From a virus, in IMG/VR virus record IMGVR_UViG_3300007072_000001, positions 1 to 64,000 of that record: DNA of 64,000 bases; one strand, 5' to 3'. Of this stretch, positions 8,864 to 16,803 are shown piece after piece (position 1 is the first letter of the stretch; every line of letters begins with the position of its first letter). The notes beneath the pieces were generated by a model. The model was not told the origin of the DNA. It did not search any database and saw only the letters and a program-made list of their open reading frames with translations. Position numbers and translations under genes: made by a program.

Positions 8864-8890
8864 AAGGGGAGAGGAAGATCCTCTCCCCTT
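8864..8890 (-). terminator. Perfect 12-bp hairpin after the major capsid gene
   Basis: Arms at 8864-8875 and 8879-8890 (AAGGGGAGAGGA and its complement) enclose a three-base loop, 24 bases after the capsid stop. No clear U-tract follows on the minus strand, so it may be a 3'-end stabilising or processing hairpin rather than a simple terminator. Almost the same hairpin lies after the SSB-like gene at 49787-49810. Confidence 0.6.
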
Positions 8891-8914
8891 TCGAATCTCG
8901 AATCGAAATTACAA

Positions 8915-9910
8915 TTATGTTATTGTAATCTCAACTATACCTTTCGCGTATCTAATAAGCATTCCAACATCTTCCCAGATGTTGAACACATCACCAGCTT
9001 TGTTAGCATCAGACAAGAATCTTACTTCAACATCGGTTCTAACTGCCATCTTGCCAAGATATTCCTTCGGTGCAAGAACATAAACTTTATTCGGATCAAC
9101 AACAACCGAGTCTACCATTGGAACACCAAAGATTTCACCGACAAGACCAGTTCTCAAAGTTTCTTCCTGAATAGACGGAGCAAATATACCATAACCGCCA
9201 GTTCCTAAAGAGCTTGTAGAAACATTAAACATCAGGAAGTCAGACAATCTCAACGGATTGATGAAAGTAGCACCTACTGGAAGCAGTTTGCTCCTCAATG
9301 TACCTATGGCCTTTGCCATATCAATCGGAGAGATTTTCCCAGCTTCGTATGAGTTAAATGCAGATGGGTTGTTTGTCGATGCTGTAGTCCCAGCAAGTGA
9401 AAGCACAGGCGACTGATTGGTAAGACTTGCAGCATATTGCAGCAAATTATAGAACTTGAAGTCTTCCTGCAGCTGCACTGAAGCTTGACCTCTTCTTCTC
9501 GCAAGCTCCATTACATCAAATTTCCTGTAATTCTGTTCATTCCATTTGACAATGAACATCGAGGTAATCTGATTTGTCTCTACCCTTGTTCTATCAGACT
9601 TAATATCTGACTGTATTGGAAGACCATTGACTGCAAGCTGGGCTGCTGGTACATCAAGATCGCAATCAAAAACTGCCTCCTCACCCTGAGCAAGGTAATA
9701 GACATCCAACAAGTTTCTTGCTCTACCTTCATAGAGCAGTTCCCTTAGAATCTGCTCCCTCATCTGTGCTGCTAAGATGTTTTTCCCAAAAGGCGATTTC
9801 AAAAGAATATCAACCTTCTGAGATGCTTCGATGACATCTATTTTCATCTTACCAGTTTTTTCATCTTTCTTCGAAGCATAAATATTGATTTTTTTCAATT
9901 CAGTACTCAT
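8915..9910 (-). CDS. Major capsid protein
   Basis: 331 residues, of HK97-fold length. It sits between a decoration-like gene and head genes and is preceded by the protease and scaffold-like genes, the usual order. Supporting blocks are TNQITSMFIVKWNEQNYRKF, the long helix with ELARRRGQASVQLQEDFKFYNLLQ, and the C-terminal GEIFGVPMVDSVVVDPNKVY with KEYLGKMAVRTDVEVRF, typical of P-domain strands. Codons are visibly less AT-rich than in neighbouring genes, as expected for a highly expressed protein. The N-terminal Lys-rich segment may be the part removed by the protease. Confidence 0.8.
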   Translation of the reverse strand: MSTELKKINIYASKKDEKTGKMKIDVIEASQKVDILLKSPFGKNILAAQMREQILRELLYEGRARNLLDVYYLAQGEEAVFDCDLDVPAAQLAVNGLPIQSDIKSDRTRVETNQITSMFIVKWNEQNYRKFDVMELARRRGQASVQLQEDFKFYNLLQYAASLTNQSPVLSLAGTTASTNNPSAFNSYEAGKISPIDMAKAIGTLRSKLLPVGATFINPLRLSDFLMFNVSTSSLGTGGYGIFAPSIQEETLRTGLVGEIFGVPMVDSVVVDPNKVYVLAPKEYLGKMAVRTDVEVRFLSDANKAGDVFNIWEDVGMLIRYAKGIVEITIT

Positions 9911-9938
9911 GATGATTTTTCCCTCCTTTTCTCAGATT

Positions 9939-10448
9939 TTAGGCAAAGTCTACGATGTTAACTAGTATTTCAGTCACATCGGTGCCAGTCAGTATCTTGT
10001 CCATAAGCTTACCAACCTTAATGGTAGTAGCGGACGATGTATCAGTATATCTTGCATTACCACCATCCCAATATACTGCTGTACCTACAGTCCATGTATC
10101 ATCTGCCTTTACCAAGCCATTGCCTTTTATCCACACCTGAGCATCATCAATGGTAGCAACAAGTCCACCTCTGTTAAAGTCAGTGTAGTCATACCCATCA
10201 CCAACTGTGTTGCCATTGGGACCCTGAATTGGATTCTGAACATTCTGATCTATCGCCAACCCATCTGGAATAAGACCAGCAGCAACGTCAGCATTAACGA
10301 AAGGTCTAAGCTCAATTGCACCGTCAGTGCTGTTCTTTTCCCTGATAAGTAAAGTGCCTTTGTAAATAACAAAAGCAGGCGAATTAGCTTTTATTCTGGC
10401 ACCAGGTGTTCTGGAACCAAGGTTTTCTTTCTCAATCCTAATTGCCAT
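9939..10448 (-). CDS. Putative capsid decoration protein
   Basis: 169 residues, just upstream of the capsid gene and with similar codon use. It is Gly-, Asp- and Thr-rich with beta-type patterns (AFVIYKGTLLIREKN, DDAQVWIKGNGLVKADDTW, TAVYWDGGNARY), like the small beta-rich decoration proteins (often DUF2190-type) encoded beside major capsid proteins. It would stabilise mature heads. The call rests on position and composition. Confidence 0.6.
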   Translation of the reverse strand: MAIRIEKENLGSRTPGARIKANSPAFVIYKGTLLIREKNSTDGAIELRPFVNADVAAGLIPDGLAIDQNVQNPIQGPNGNTVGDGYDYTDFNRGGLVATIDDAQVWIKGNGLVKADDTWTVGTAVYWDGGNARYTDTSSATTIKVGKLMDKILTGTDVTEILVNIVDFA

Positions 10449-10535
10449 AACCTCTTCCTCCTTTTGTTGTTTTTAATGAACCCGATTTTTCCTGACCTTT
10501 GTACTTCATTTTGCTTATCCCTACCAAACCTGACC

Positions 10536-11930
10536 CTACTTAAAAAGTTGTTGAAAAATCGAATCGGCTTCATTATTATCGTTAGCTCTCTGAGCTTCGA
10601 TATACATATCAATCATTTCATTTGAAGCATTATAAAGCTTTGATACAAGTTCTTGTATTTTTGCTTCTTTCGCTCTTTGTTTAGCGAAAATAACTGATTC
10701 ACCTTTTATCTTACAAGCACTTATTTCCTCTGGAGTTACTGAAATCTTATCATTATCAATCATATATTGAATTGCTGATTTTACTTTATTCTTCTTCTCC
10801 TCAATTTCATATTGAAGATTAAGCATCTCTTCACTGCTTCTATCTAATGAATCTTCCCCTTCGGATTCTTTTGTTGTTTCATCTATCTTTGAGCTCTGCT
10901 CTTTTTGAACTTTAAGTAGCTCATCAAGTTCCCGACTTAATTCATCAGATAACTGCTCTGAAGTTGGTTCAGCGTCCAACTGAGGTGGATTTTTTTCGAC
11001 TGAAAGCTGCTCTTCTGGTGGAACTTTTTCATCAATCTGTTCCACTTCTTCGTCTTCTTTGATTTTATCTTCATCAACTAGAGCAGATGTTGGAACAGTA
11101 GCACTTTCGACTTTCTCTTCGTTCTCTTCTTTCTCTTCTTTCTCTTCTTTGTTCGACTCATCTTTTGTTTTAGTTAATCCCAAAAGATCCCTGTAGAATT
11201 CAATTACAAGTCCCATATCATTTACAAAAGCATTAACTGTTCTCACAAGCTCATTGCCGTTCTTATCAATAACATATATCTCCCCAGTTTTTTCATCTTT
11301 GTGAGCCATCATTCCATCTCCCAATGGAAGTCCTTCAGCTACATCAAATACATCCATTACAACTGGAGCTTTGTCTACTTTCTTCTCTTTATTTTCTTCT
11401 TCCCTCTCTTCTCCTTCTTTCGCATCATCAGCAGTCAACAACATATTATCAGCAGCTTCATTAATCTCAGCCTGTAATTCGTTTATAAGCTCGTCTATCT
11501 TTGCATGACCCTGTGGCATAGCATCAGACAATAATTCATACAATTCATCAAGTTTTTTGTTTATCTTTATCTTTTGCGAACCCTGCAATTTGCTTTCAAT
11601 ATCCTGTGCTGAAGGATAATTCTCTATTATATCATCAACTTTATTTACAGGAGTCTCGTCCTTCTCGTTAAGCTTTTTGTTCATATCTCTTCTCAGCATT
11701 TCCTTATGTTCGTCAAACATCTTTTTATATTGCCGTTTTCTTGGGTCATTGTCATCAAGCATATCAATTATCCTTTTAGTGCGAATCTCAAAAACTTTTT
11801 CATTATTCACTTCTTTAACTGGATAAATTTTTGTATCTTGTTTAAAACGTTCTTCTTTTTCGTCATAGTCTCCGCTAAAACTATTCTTCGCTGCTTTGAT
11901 TGGTGCTATTTTATACTTATCCAGTTCCAT
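10536..11930 (-). CDS. Acidic coiled-coil protein, probable scaffold
   Basis: 464 residues, very rich in Glu, Lys and Asp with long helical segments and a Glu-rich middle. It lies between the protease and the decoration/capsid genes, where scaffolding proteins are usually found. Residues about 190-250 form a small non-helical island (LGDGMMAHKDEKTGEIYVID). No catalytic motif is visible. Confidence 0.5.
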   Translation of the reverse strand: MELDKYKIAPIKAAKNSFSGDYDEKEERFKQDTKIYPVKEVNNEKVFEIRTKRIIDMLDDNDPRKRQYKKMFDEHKEMLRRDMNKKLNEKDETPVNKVDDIIENYPSAQDIESKLQGSQKIKINKKLDELYELLSDAMPQGHAKIDELINELQAEINEAADNMLLTADDAKEGEEREEENKEKKVDKAPVVMDVFDVAEGLPLGDGMMAHKDEKTGEIYVIDKNGNELVRTVNAFVNDMGLVIEFYRDLLGLTKTKDESNKEEKEEKEENEEKVESATVPTSALVDEDKIKEDEEVEQIDEKVPPEEQLSVEKNPPQLDAEPTSEQLSDELSRELDELLKVQKEQSSKIDETTKESEGEDSLDRSSEEMLNLQYEIEEKKNKVKSAIQYMIDNDKISVTPEEISACKIKGESVIFAKQRAKEAKIQELVSKLYNASNEMIDMYIEAQRANDNNEADSIFQQLFK

Positions 11931-11939
11931 ATTCCCTCC

Positions 11940-14111
11940 TTAGAATCCGAAACGTTGAGCAAACAGCTCTCTCATGGATTCAATTGTCATATCATATTTT
12001 TGTAATTTCTTAATGTCGATTTCCGAAGCCAGTATATGGTATTTCTTTACATCGTCAATTGTAAATCCATACTTCATAAGATTTGAAGATTTCACAAGTA
12101 CATCTTTCTTCTCCTCAGGAAGTTCATTTAAAGCTTTTGCAAAAAGTTTTATTTGAATTTTTTCTGCTGTTATTGTTGGGAACTTTCCAGTATTCTTATA
12201 TTTCAACCAAGCCTTAAAGTTTGATTCTCCACCGACAACTGAATCAAGTTTCAAATCTGCTTCAAAAATATCTTGTAGTCTCGGTCTGCAAGAAGCTTGT
12301 ATCCCCATCACCTTTTTAAAACAAAAAGCCTCAACTGCTTCAATTCTATCAAGTCCTTCTGCAACGACTATATCTTTATTCTCCATATTTTTTGCTATAC
12401 AAGCTTTAAACTCATCTCTTGAAGCTTCTATTTTAGAAGCCTCAGCTGGCCATTTACCAGTTGCTTTCTTCTCGAGATATGCACAATAACCTTCTGGATT
12501 TTCAGCCCAACTCTTTGCTTTGGCAACACACTTTTTAAAATCTCCACCATATGACTTCCAGGTACCTTCATAATCCTTTGAAACTATTTCAAGCACATCT
12601 TCAATTGTAATAACATTTGTGTCTTCTTGCTTTGACCAAATCCTTTCAAGATATTCTTGACCTTCCTTTTGATAAGTCAAAAGCATACGTCTTTTAAATA
12701 AGTCAGATTTTGCATACTCTTCAACTGTCATACCATCAATTCTACCTTCTGCCTTAAGCTCTTCTCCCCATATCTCATCAAGAGTTCTTTTCATAACCGG
12801 AACCATATTCTTCATAATAAGCCATGTATCTTTGCCGTTCAACTTAATAAGTTGAGCATTAAGCGATTTATCTATCATCTTGTCTTTCTCGATAAGCTTT
12901 GATTTTATCTTGTTCATTTCCATTGATGTAAGCCTTTTTTCAATTTTTAATTCAGCTTCGTATATAGGGTCAACTATAGTCTTCTCAAGTTCAGCGACTA
13001 TCTCGTTTACTCTACTATCCCCATTGTCAAGAGCATCAATTATCTTCATAAGCTCAAGACCACTAATATTTGATAAAGCTTCTTTTGCTGTCATTGTAGC
13101 TTTAGTAGTTTCTTTAAACATTGAGTCAACCATCTTTTTTACCGTTTCATCTGTATTATAATCAACTCCAATGCCTTTTAACATTTCCACAACCTTGACT
13201 CTATCGTATTTTTTGTCTTTCAATGCTTCAAGCCACTGCTCCATATATTCATAATCTATTTTGCCTTCAACTTTCATTTTGGATTTTACTTCAACTCCAC
13301 TTCCATCATAAATATATTTATCGCCTTCTTTTTGAAAATGATAATCAACTTCATCTTTTGTTTCAACAAAATGGTCTTCTTCACTTGTCAATTCAAAACC
13401 CATTGATTTAAGTTGCTCAGTAGTGTATTTCTTTCCAACATCAAGGTCCATCTCTTTTGCCATAATATTTTTAAACTCTGCTCTTTTATCTGCTGGATTC
13501 TCCACTATTCCAGAACCAACAAATGTAATATCTAAATCCTCTCTCCAAACATGAAAATCAGAACCATCCGCAGCCTTAATTTTAGTATTCATATAATTTG
13601 AAACATGTTCGCACGGCATTGCAAAAGGGAAAGTAGCTTTACAATAATTGCATCTTGCGTTTTCAGCATAGGCTTCCATTGACATTTTATCAAGGTCACC
13701 GCTTTCAATTCTGGAGATTAGCTTAGCATAAAATTGTTGCTGGTCTCTTGTAAATCTTGCAGGTGGCTTTCTATCAATTTTACCTATAATTTCTACATAA
13801 GCCTTCTCCCCATCTTTTTCATCAATAAAATTTGCATCAATCGTTTTACCAAGTTCTATTGAAGTGTCGTGATTATAATCAATCATAGTACCAATGAAAG
13901 TTTCCCAAGCCCTTCTTCCATCCTCTCTTACTTTAATAACTTCAGATTTCGGAAGGAAATCACCATTGCCATTTGGCTCATCACAAGTGATTATTCTTGA
14001 CCTGATATAAATATATCTATCAGTATCTGGGTCTATCAAACTTGCTTTGATATTCGAAATTGGCATCTTCTCCCATTTCGAAGCTGAACCAAATATTAAC
14101 TTCCCGGCCAT
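11940..14111 (-). CDS. Prohead maturation protease with long C-terminal extension
   Basis: 723 residues. The first 220 match phage head maturation proteases: NGNGDFLP near residue 48, TFIGTMIDYNHD with the likely catalytic His, then SGDLDKMSMEAYAENARC with the likely catalytic Ser, and VGSGIVENPADKRAEF. CNYC and the later CEHV could bind a metal. The remaining 500 residues are helical and include a FKKCVAKAKSWAENPEGYCA block repeated in weaker form further on (FKACIAKNMENKD), as in protease-scaffold fusions. The protein probably organises the procapsid and then trims head proteins. Confidence 0.7.
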   Translation of the reverse strand: MAGKLIFGSASKWEKMPISNIKASLIDPDTDRYIYIRSRIITCDEPNGNGDFLPKSEVIKVREDGRRAWETFIGTMIDYNHDTSIELGKTIDANFIDEKDGEKAYVEIIGKIDRKPPARFTRDQQQFYAKLISRIESGDLDKMSMEAYAENARCNYCKATFPFAMPCEHVSNYMNTKIKAADGSDFHVWREDLDITFVGSGIVENPADKRAEFKNIMAKEMDLDVGKKYTTEQLKSMGFELTSEEDHFVETKDEVDYHFQKEGDKYIYDGSGVEVKSKMKVEGKIDYEYMEQWLEALKDKKYDRVKVVEMLKGIGVDYNTDETVKKMVDSMFKETTKATMTAKEALSNISGLELMKIIDALDNGDSRVNEIVAELEKTIVDPIYEAELKIEKRLTSMEMNKIKSKLIEKDKMIDKSLNAQLIKLNGKDTWLIMKNMVPVMKRTLDEIWGEELKAEGRIDGMTVEEYAKSDLFKRRMLLTYQKEGQEYLERIWSKQEDTNVITIEDVLEIVSKDYEGTWKSYGGDFKKCVAKAKSWAENPEGYCAYLEKKATGKWPAEASKIEASRDEFKACIAKNMENKDIVVAEGLDRIEAVEAFCFKKVMGIQASCRPRLQDIFEADLKLDSVVGGESNFKAWLKYKNTGKFPTITAEKIQIKLFAKALNELPEEKKDVLVKSSNLMKYGFTIDDVKKYHILASEIDIKKLQKYDMTIESMRELFAQRFGF

Positions 14112-14121
14112 GCTTCCCTCC

Positions 14122-14583
14122 TTATAATTCTCTTTTCATACGGTTTTGATATTCTTCAGCCCAATGTTCGATGTCAGATTGTTTTATTTCTGTTATAGCT
14201 ACACTTTGAATCAAATTCGCAAGTTCATATGGCATATCCAATACATAAGCTAAATAGCTCGGTGACATTTCTTTAAATTTCTTCCATTTTTTTATAAGTT
14301 CATCTTTGGAAGATAAACCACTTTTTAGTAATTTTTCTTCAGAAAGTATCTTTACTATTTCTTCATCTGTTTTTCCTGCATTTATAAGTTCTTTTATTTT
14401 ACCTTCCAAACTTTCCATATCTATAAGGTCCTCCAGTTTTATTTTAATAACATCATAAGAACCCTTTGCTATTTCCTTACCATCTTTATAAAGACGATAA
14501 ACTTCTCTGTCATCTGTTTTCTCTAAATCGACAGTAAGACCAACGCTATCAGCCATTGCTTTAAGTTCTACAAGTTTGCTCAT
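14122..14583 (-). CDS. Structural-region protein with the GKTDxEIV motif
   Basis: 153 residues from the ATG at 14583, which overlaps the upstream stop (TAATG); a GTG nine bases earlier is less likely. It contains IKELINAGKTDEEIVKIL in the middle and a helical C-terminus (SYLAYVLDMPYELANLIQSV). Probably part of the portal-proximal or head-internal complex; family not recognised. Confidence 0.65.
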   Translation of the reverse strand: MSKLVELKAMADSVGLTVDLEKTDDREVYRLYKDGKEIAKGSYDVIKIKLEDLIDMESLEGKIKELINAGKTDEEIVKILSEEKLLKSGLSSKDELIKKWKKFKEMSPSYLAYVLDMPYELANLIQSVAITEIKQSDIEHWAEEYQNRMKREL

Positions 14584-14876
14584 TATTTCCACCCCGGTAT
14601 AGTTGTAACTCCTGGAGTTTCAACTCCAGTTTTTTGTTGTTCAAGAAGCTTTCTCAGTTGTGATATATTTTTACTAACTGCTGCGAGATTATCTATGGCA
14701 ACATTCAAAGAAGCTTTGTCATCTCCTTGATATTGTTCCCATGCTGTCTTCAAACCTTGTGTTGTTGTCTGAAAAAGAGTATCAACTTCAGTTTCAAAAG
14801 CAAGAATCTCCACAATCTCAACTTCAGTCTTTCCGGCTTTAAGAAGTTGTTTTGCTCTTTCTTTTGTATTAATCAT
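14583..14876 (-). CDS. Small helical protein with the GKTDxEIV motif
   Basis: 97 residues. AKQLLKAGKTEVEIVEILAF lies right at the N-terminus, followed by an amphipathic helical domain (NVAIDNLAAVSKNISQLRKL) and a short tail ending in IPGWK. It overlaps both neighbours by one to four bases, so it is translated as part of the head operon. Function unknown. Confidence 0.65.
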   Translation of the reverse strand: MINTKERAKQLLKAGKTEVEIVEILAFETEVDTLFQTTTQGLKTAWEQYQGDDKASLNVAIDNLAAVSKNISQLRKLLEQQKTGVETPGVTTIPGWK

Positions 14877-15097
14877 TGCTTTTCCTCCTTTAGTACGAGT
14901 TTGTCTTTAAACAATCTTGCAACATCATTAAACTTGTTCTTTAATGTCTTTTGAAATTGTGCAAGTTGCCTTTCACCCATATCAGACAGCTTACCTGCAT
15001 CCAATGCTTCTCCCATCAAATGTTCCATCATTTTCTGAATAAATTCTTCGCTTTTCGTTTCCTTTACTTGCCCAGCCTGTCCTTTATCCCCAACCAT
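14873..15097 (-). CDS. Small helical protein downstream of the portal gene
   Basis: 74 residues with AGGAGG upstream. Mostly helix (SEEFIQKMMEHLMGEALDAG, then FQKTLKNKFNDVARLFKDKL). It follows the portal gene after a 52-base gap that carries the recurring promoter-like motif. Function unknown. Confidence 0.65.
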   Translation of the reverse strand: MVGDKGQAGQVKETKSEEFIQKMMEHLMGEALDAGKLSDMGERQLAQFQKTLKNKFNDVARLFKDKLVLKEEKQ

Positions 15098-15116
15098 ATC
15101 TTCCTCCTTTACTTAT

Positions 15117-15146
15117 TATTTATATTAAATACAAAAAAATAACTAT
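15117..15146 (-). promoter_or_regulatory. Recurring AGTTATTTT-TATTTA motif, downstream of the portal gene
   Basis: The minus strand reads ATAGTTATTTTTTTGTATTT, then AATATAAATA, ending a few bases before the GGAGG of the 14873-15097 gene. The TATAAATA part is the T4 late-promoter consensus, and the arrangement is nearly identical to the copy at 23419-23447. Confidence 0.5.
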
Positions 15147-15149
15147 GCT

Positions 15150-16766
15150 CTATTCTATTGAAGGCGGCGTTTCCTCATCGCCTCCCTCTTCACTTGGTGG
15201 AGTCTCCTCTGGAGGTAAAGTTTCCTCAATTGGTGGTGTCCCGAACCCCACGCTATCATTTTCTCCACCACCAGCTGCCTCTTTTGGCTTTATTTTTCGG
15301 TTACGAATACGCTTACCATCATCAAATACAGTACCTATTTCTTCTTTAAGACCTTTTTCTTCGTTTTCATAATTAACACCTTTGTATTTAGAGAAGAGAG
15401 TTTTTGTAGTGATTACACCTTTTTCCCAAAGGTCCATATAATCTTCTGTTTCATCTCTATCAAGATTAATTGGTTTATTCCATTTAATCTCTGGTATATC
15501 AAGGTCACCTTCCTCAGTAACCCAATCATTCTTCTCAGCTATTGGATAGAAAAAGTGATTCTGTATCCATGATGTAAATCTGTCTTGAACAACTTTGTAA
15601 ATCATAAACAACTTCATCAATGAAAGGTCTTTCACATTTGACATTGAAGGACCTTCTCCCAGAATAATATTTTTGTTAACACCAAGTCCAACCATTATCG
15701 CATCTCTTGTCCATTCGTAATCTTCTTGATAATCAAATATAGTCTTTTCGTTTCCATACCCAACTACTTGATAATCAATAAATGGTGGTACAAAAAGACT
15801 AAATGGTGGATTGTTCTTAGCTGTCTTTACATATTCCTCGAATTCCCTCATCTGATCTTTGTTATACTTTATATTGTGCTCAATATTTCCTATTTTCCAC
15901 ATTTCAATTGGATACCTAAATCTATCAATTGCAGTAAGCTTCAACATATTAACTTTATCTTGATAGAGTAAAACTCTAAGCAGTGCTTGGACCGGTGATG
16001 TACCACGATTTGCTGAAGCGTCTGTTATATTCATAATATTCGACATGTTGTCATTTTCCAAAAGTATTTCATTTGTATGAAGTATCAATTCAACATTGTC
16101 TATATTACGTCCAGCGTTCTTGGCATCACGAATTTCTTTCTTCATTTCGTCCGTAATTTGTAAATAGTATCTTGGCTCATCTTCAAAAAATGATTGTCTT
16201 ACCTCTACAAACTCTGGTTCAAACAATACCATCTTTTTCCAATGAGTCAACTCTATGTTCTTGTCTTTTATCTTTTGATTGATTGTTTCACTCACTCCCA
16301 TTACGATCGCTTCACCGAATTTATTATAGGATAAACTCATTTGAAGTATAAAATCATACAAATTGAATTTACGATTAAACGCCATTTTTCTATATTGTTT
16401 TGTCACCATGTCATCCTGAGCTTGAATATTAAACATTGAAAATGGATATAATGCATGCATGTTTATGATTGAATAAATGTAAGGGTCCATGTTGTAGAAC
16501 AAACGAGTCCATCTTAATGTTTCGAGCCTGGACTTTGGCATGAGCCACATGTCCGGTGTAAGTTCTGGAGAGTACCAGGTCGATGAGGTGAAGTCTATCA
16601 TTTGCCCATTCATAAATTGAGCTATAATTTTATCTTCCGCCTTGCGAAATTCAGTTTGTCTACTATTAAAACCTGAATAATGGTAATCCCCAAGTTGTCC
16701 CCTTATTGTGCCACCTTTCTTTATCTCTGTCGGGTCAAAAAATGCTTTTCTCTTTTTTTGTGCCAT
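15150..16766 (-). CDS. Portal protein
   Basis: 538 residues, encoded directly downstream of the terminase in transcription order. Portal-like features include the early WYSPELTPDMWLMPKSRLET segment, ITDASANRGTSPVQALLRV, where the connector stem begins, and WTRDAIMVGLGVNKNIILGE followed by a long helix (DLSLMKLFMIYKVVQDRFTS). The C-terminal 50 residues are Pro-, Glu- and Gly-rich and disordered. It forms the dodecameric DNA channel and docks the terminase. Confidence 0.75.
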   Translation of the reverse strand: MAQKKRKAFFDPTEIKKGGTIRGQLGDYHYSGFNSRQTEFRKAEDKIIAQFMNGQMIDFTSSTWYSPELTPDMWLMPKSRLETLRWTRLFYNMDPYIYSIINMHALYPFSMFNIQAQDDMVTKQYRKMAFNRKFNLYDFILQMSLSYNKFGEAIVMGVSETINQKIKDKNIELTHWKKMVLFEPEFVEVRQSFFEDEPRYYLQITDEMKKEIRDAKNAGRNIDNVELILHTNEILLENDNMSNIMNITDASANRGTSPVQALLRVLLYQDKVNMLKLTAIDRFRYPIEMWKIGNIEHNIKYNKDQMREFEEYVKTAKNNPPFSLFVPPFIDYQVVGYGNEKTIFDYQEDYEWTRDAIMVGLGVNKNIILGEGPSMSNVKDLSLMKLFMIYKVVQDRFTSWIQNHFFYPIAEKNDWVTEEGDLDIPEIKWNKPINLDRDETEDYMDLWEKGVITTKTLFSKYKGVNYENEEKGLKEEIGTVFDDGKRIRNRKIKPKEAAGGGENDSVGFGTPPIEETLPPEETPPSEEGGDEETPPSIE

Positions 16767-16782
16767 GTGTTATCTCCTTTAG

Positions 16783-16803
16783 TAAATATAAAAAAACAAC
16801 TAT
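16783..16803 (-). promoter_or_regulatory. Recurring motif between terminase and portal genes
   Basis: The minus strand reads ATAGTTGTTTTTTTATATTT followed by ACTAAAGGAG; the TAG is the terminase stop codon itself. One of about nine copies in the window. Confidence 0.4.
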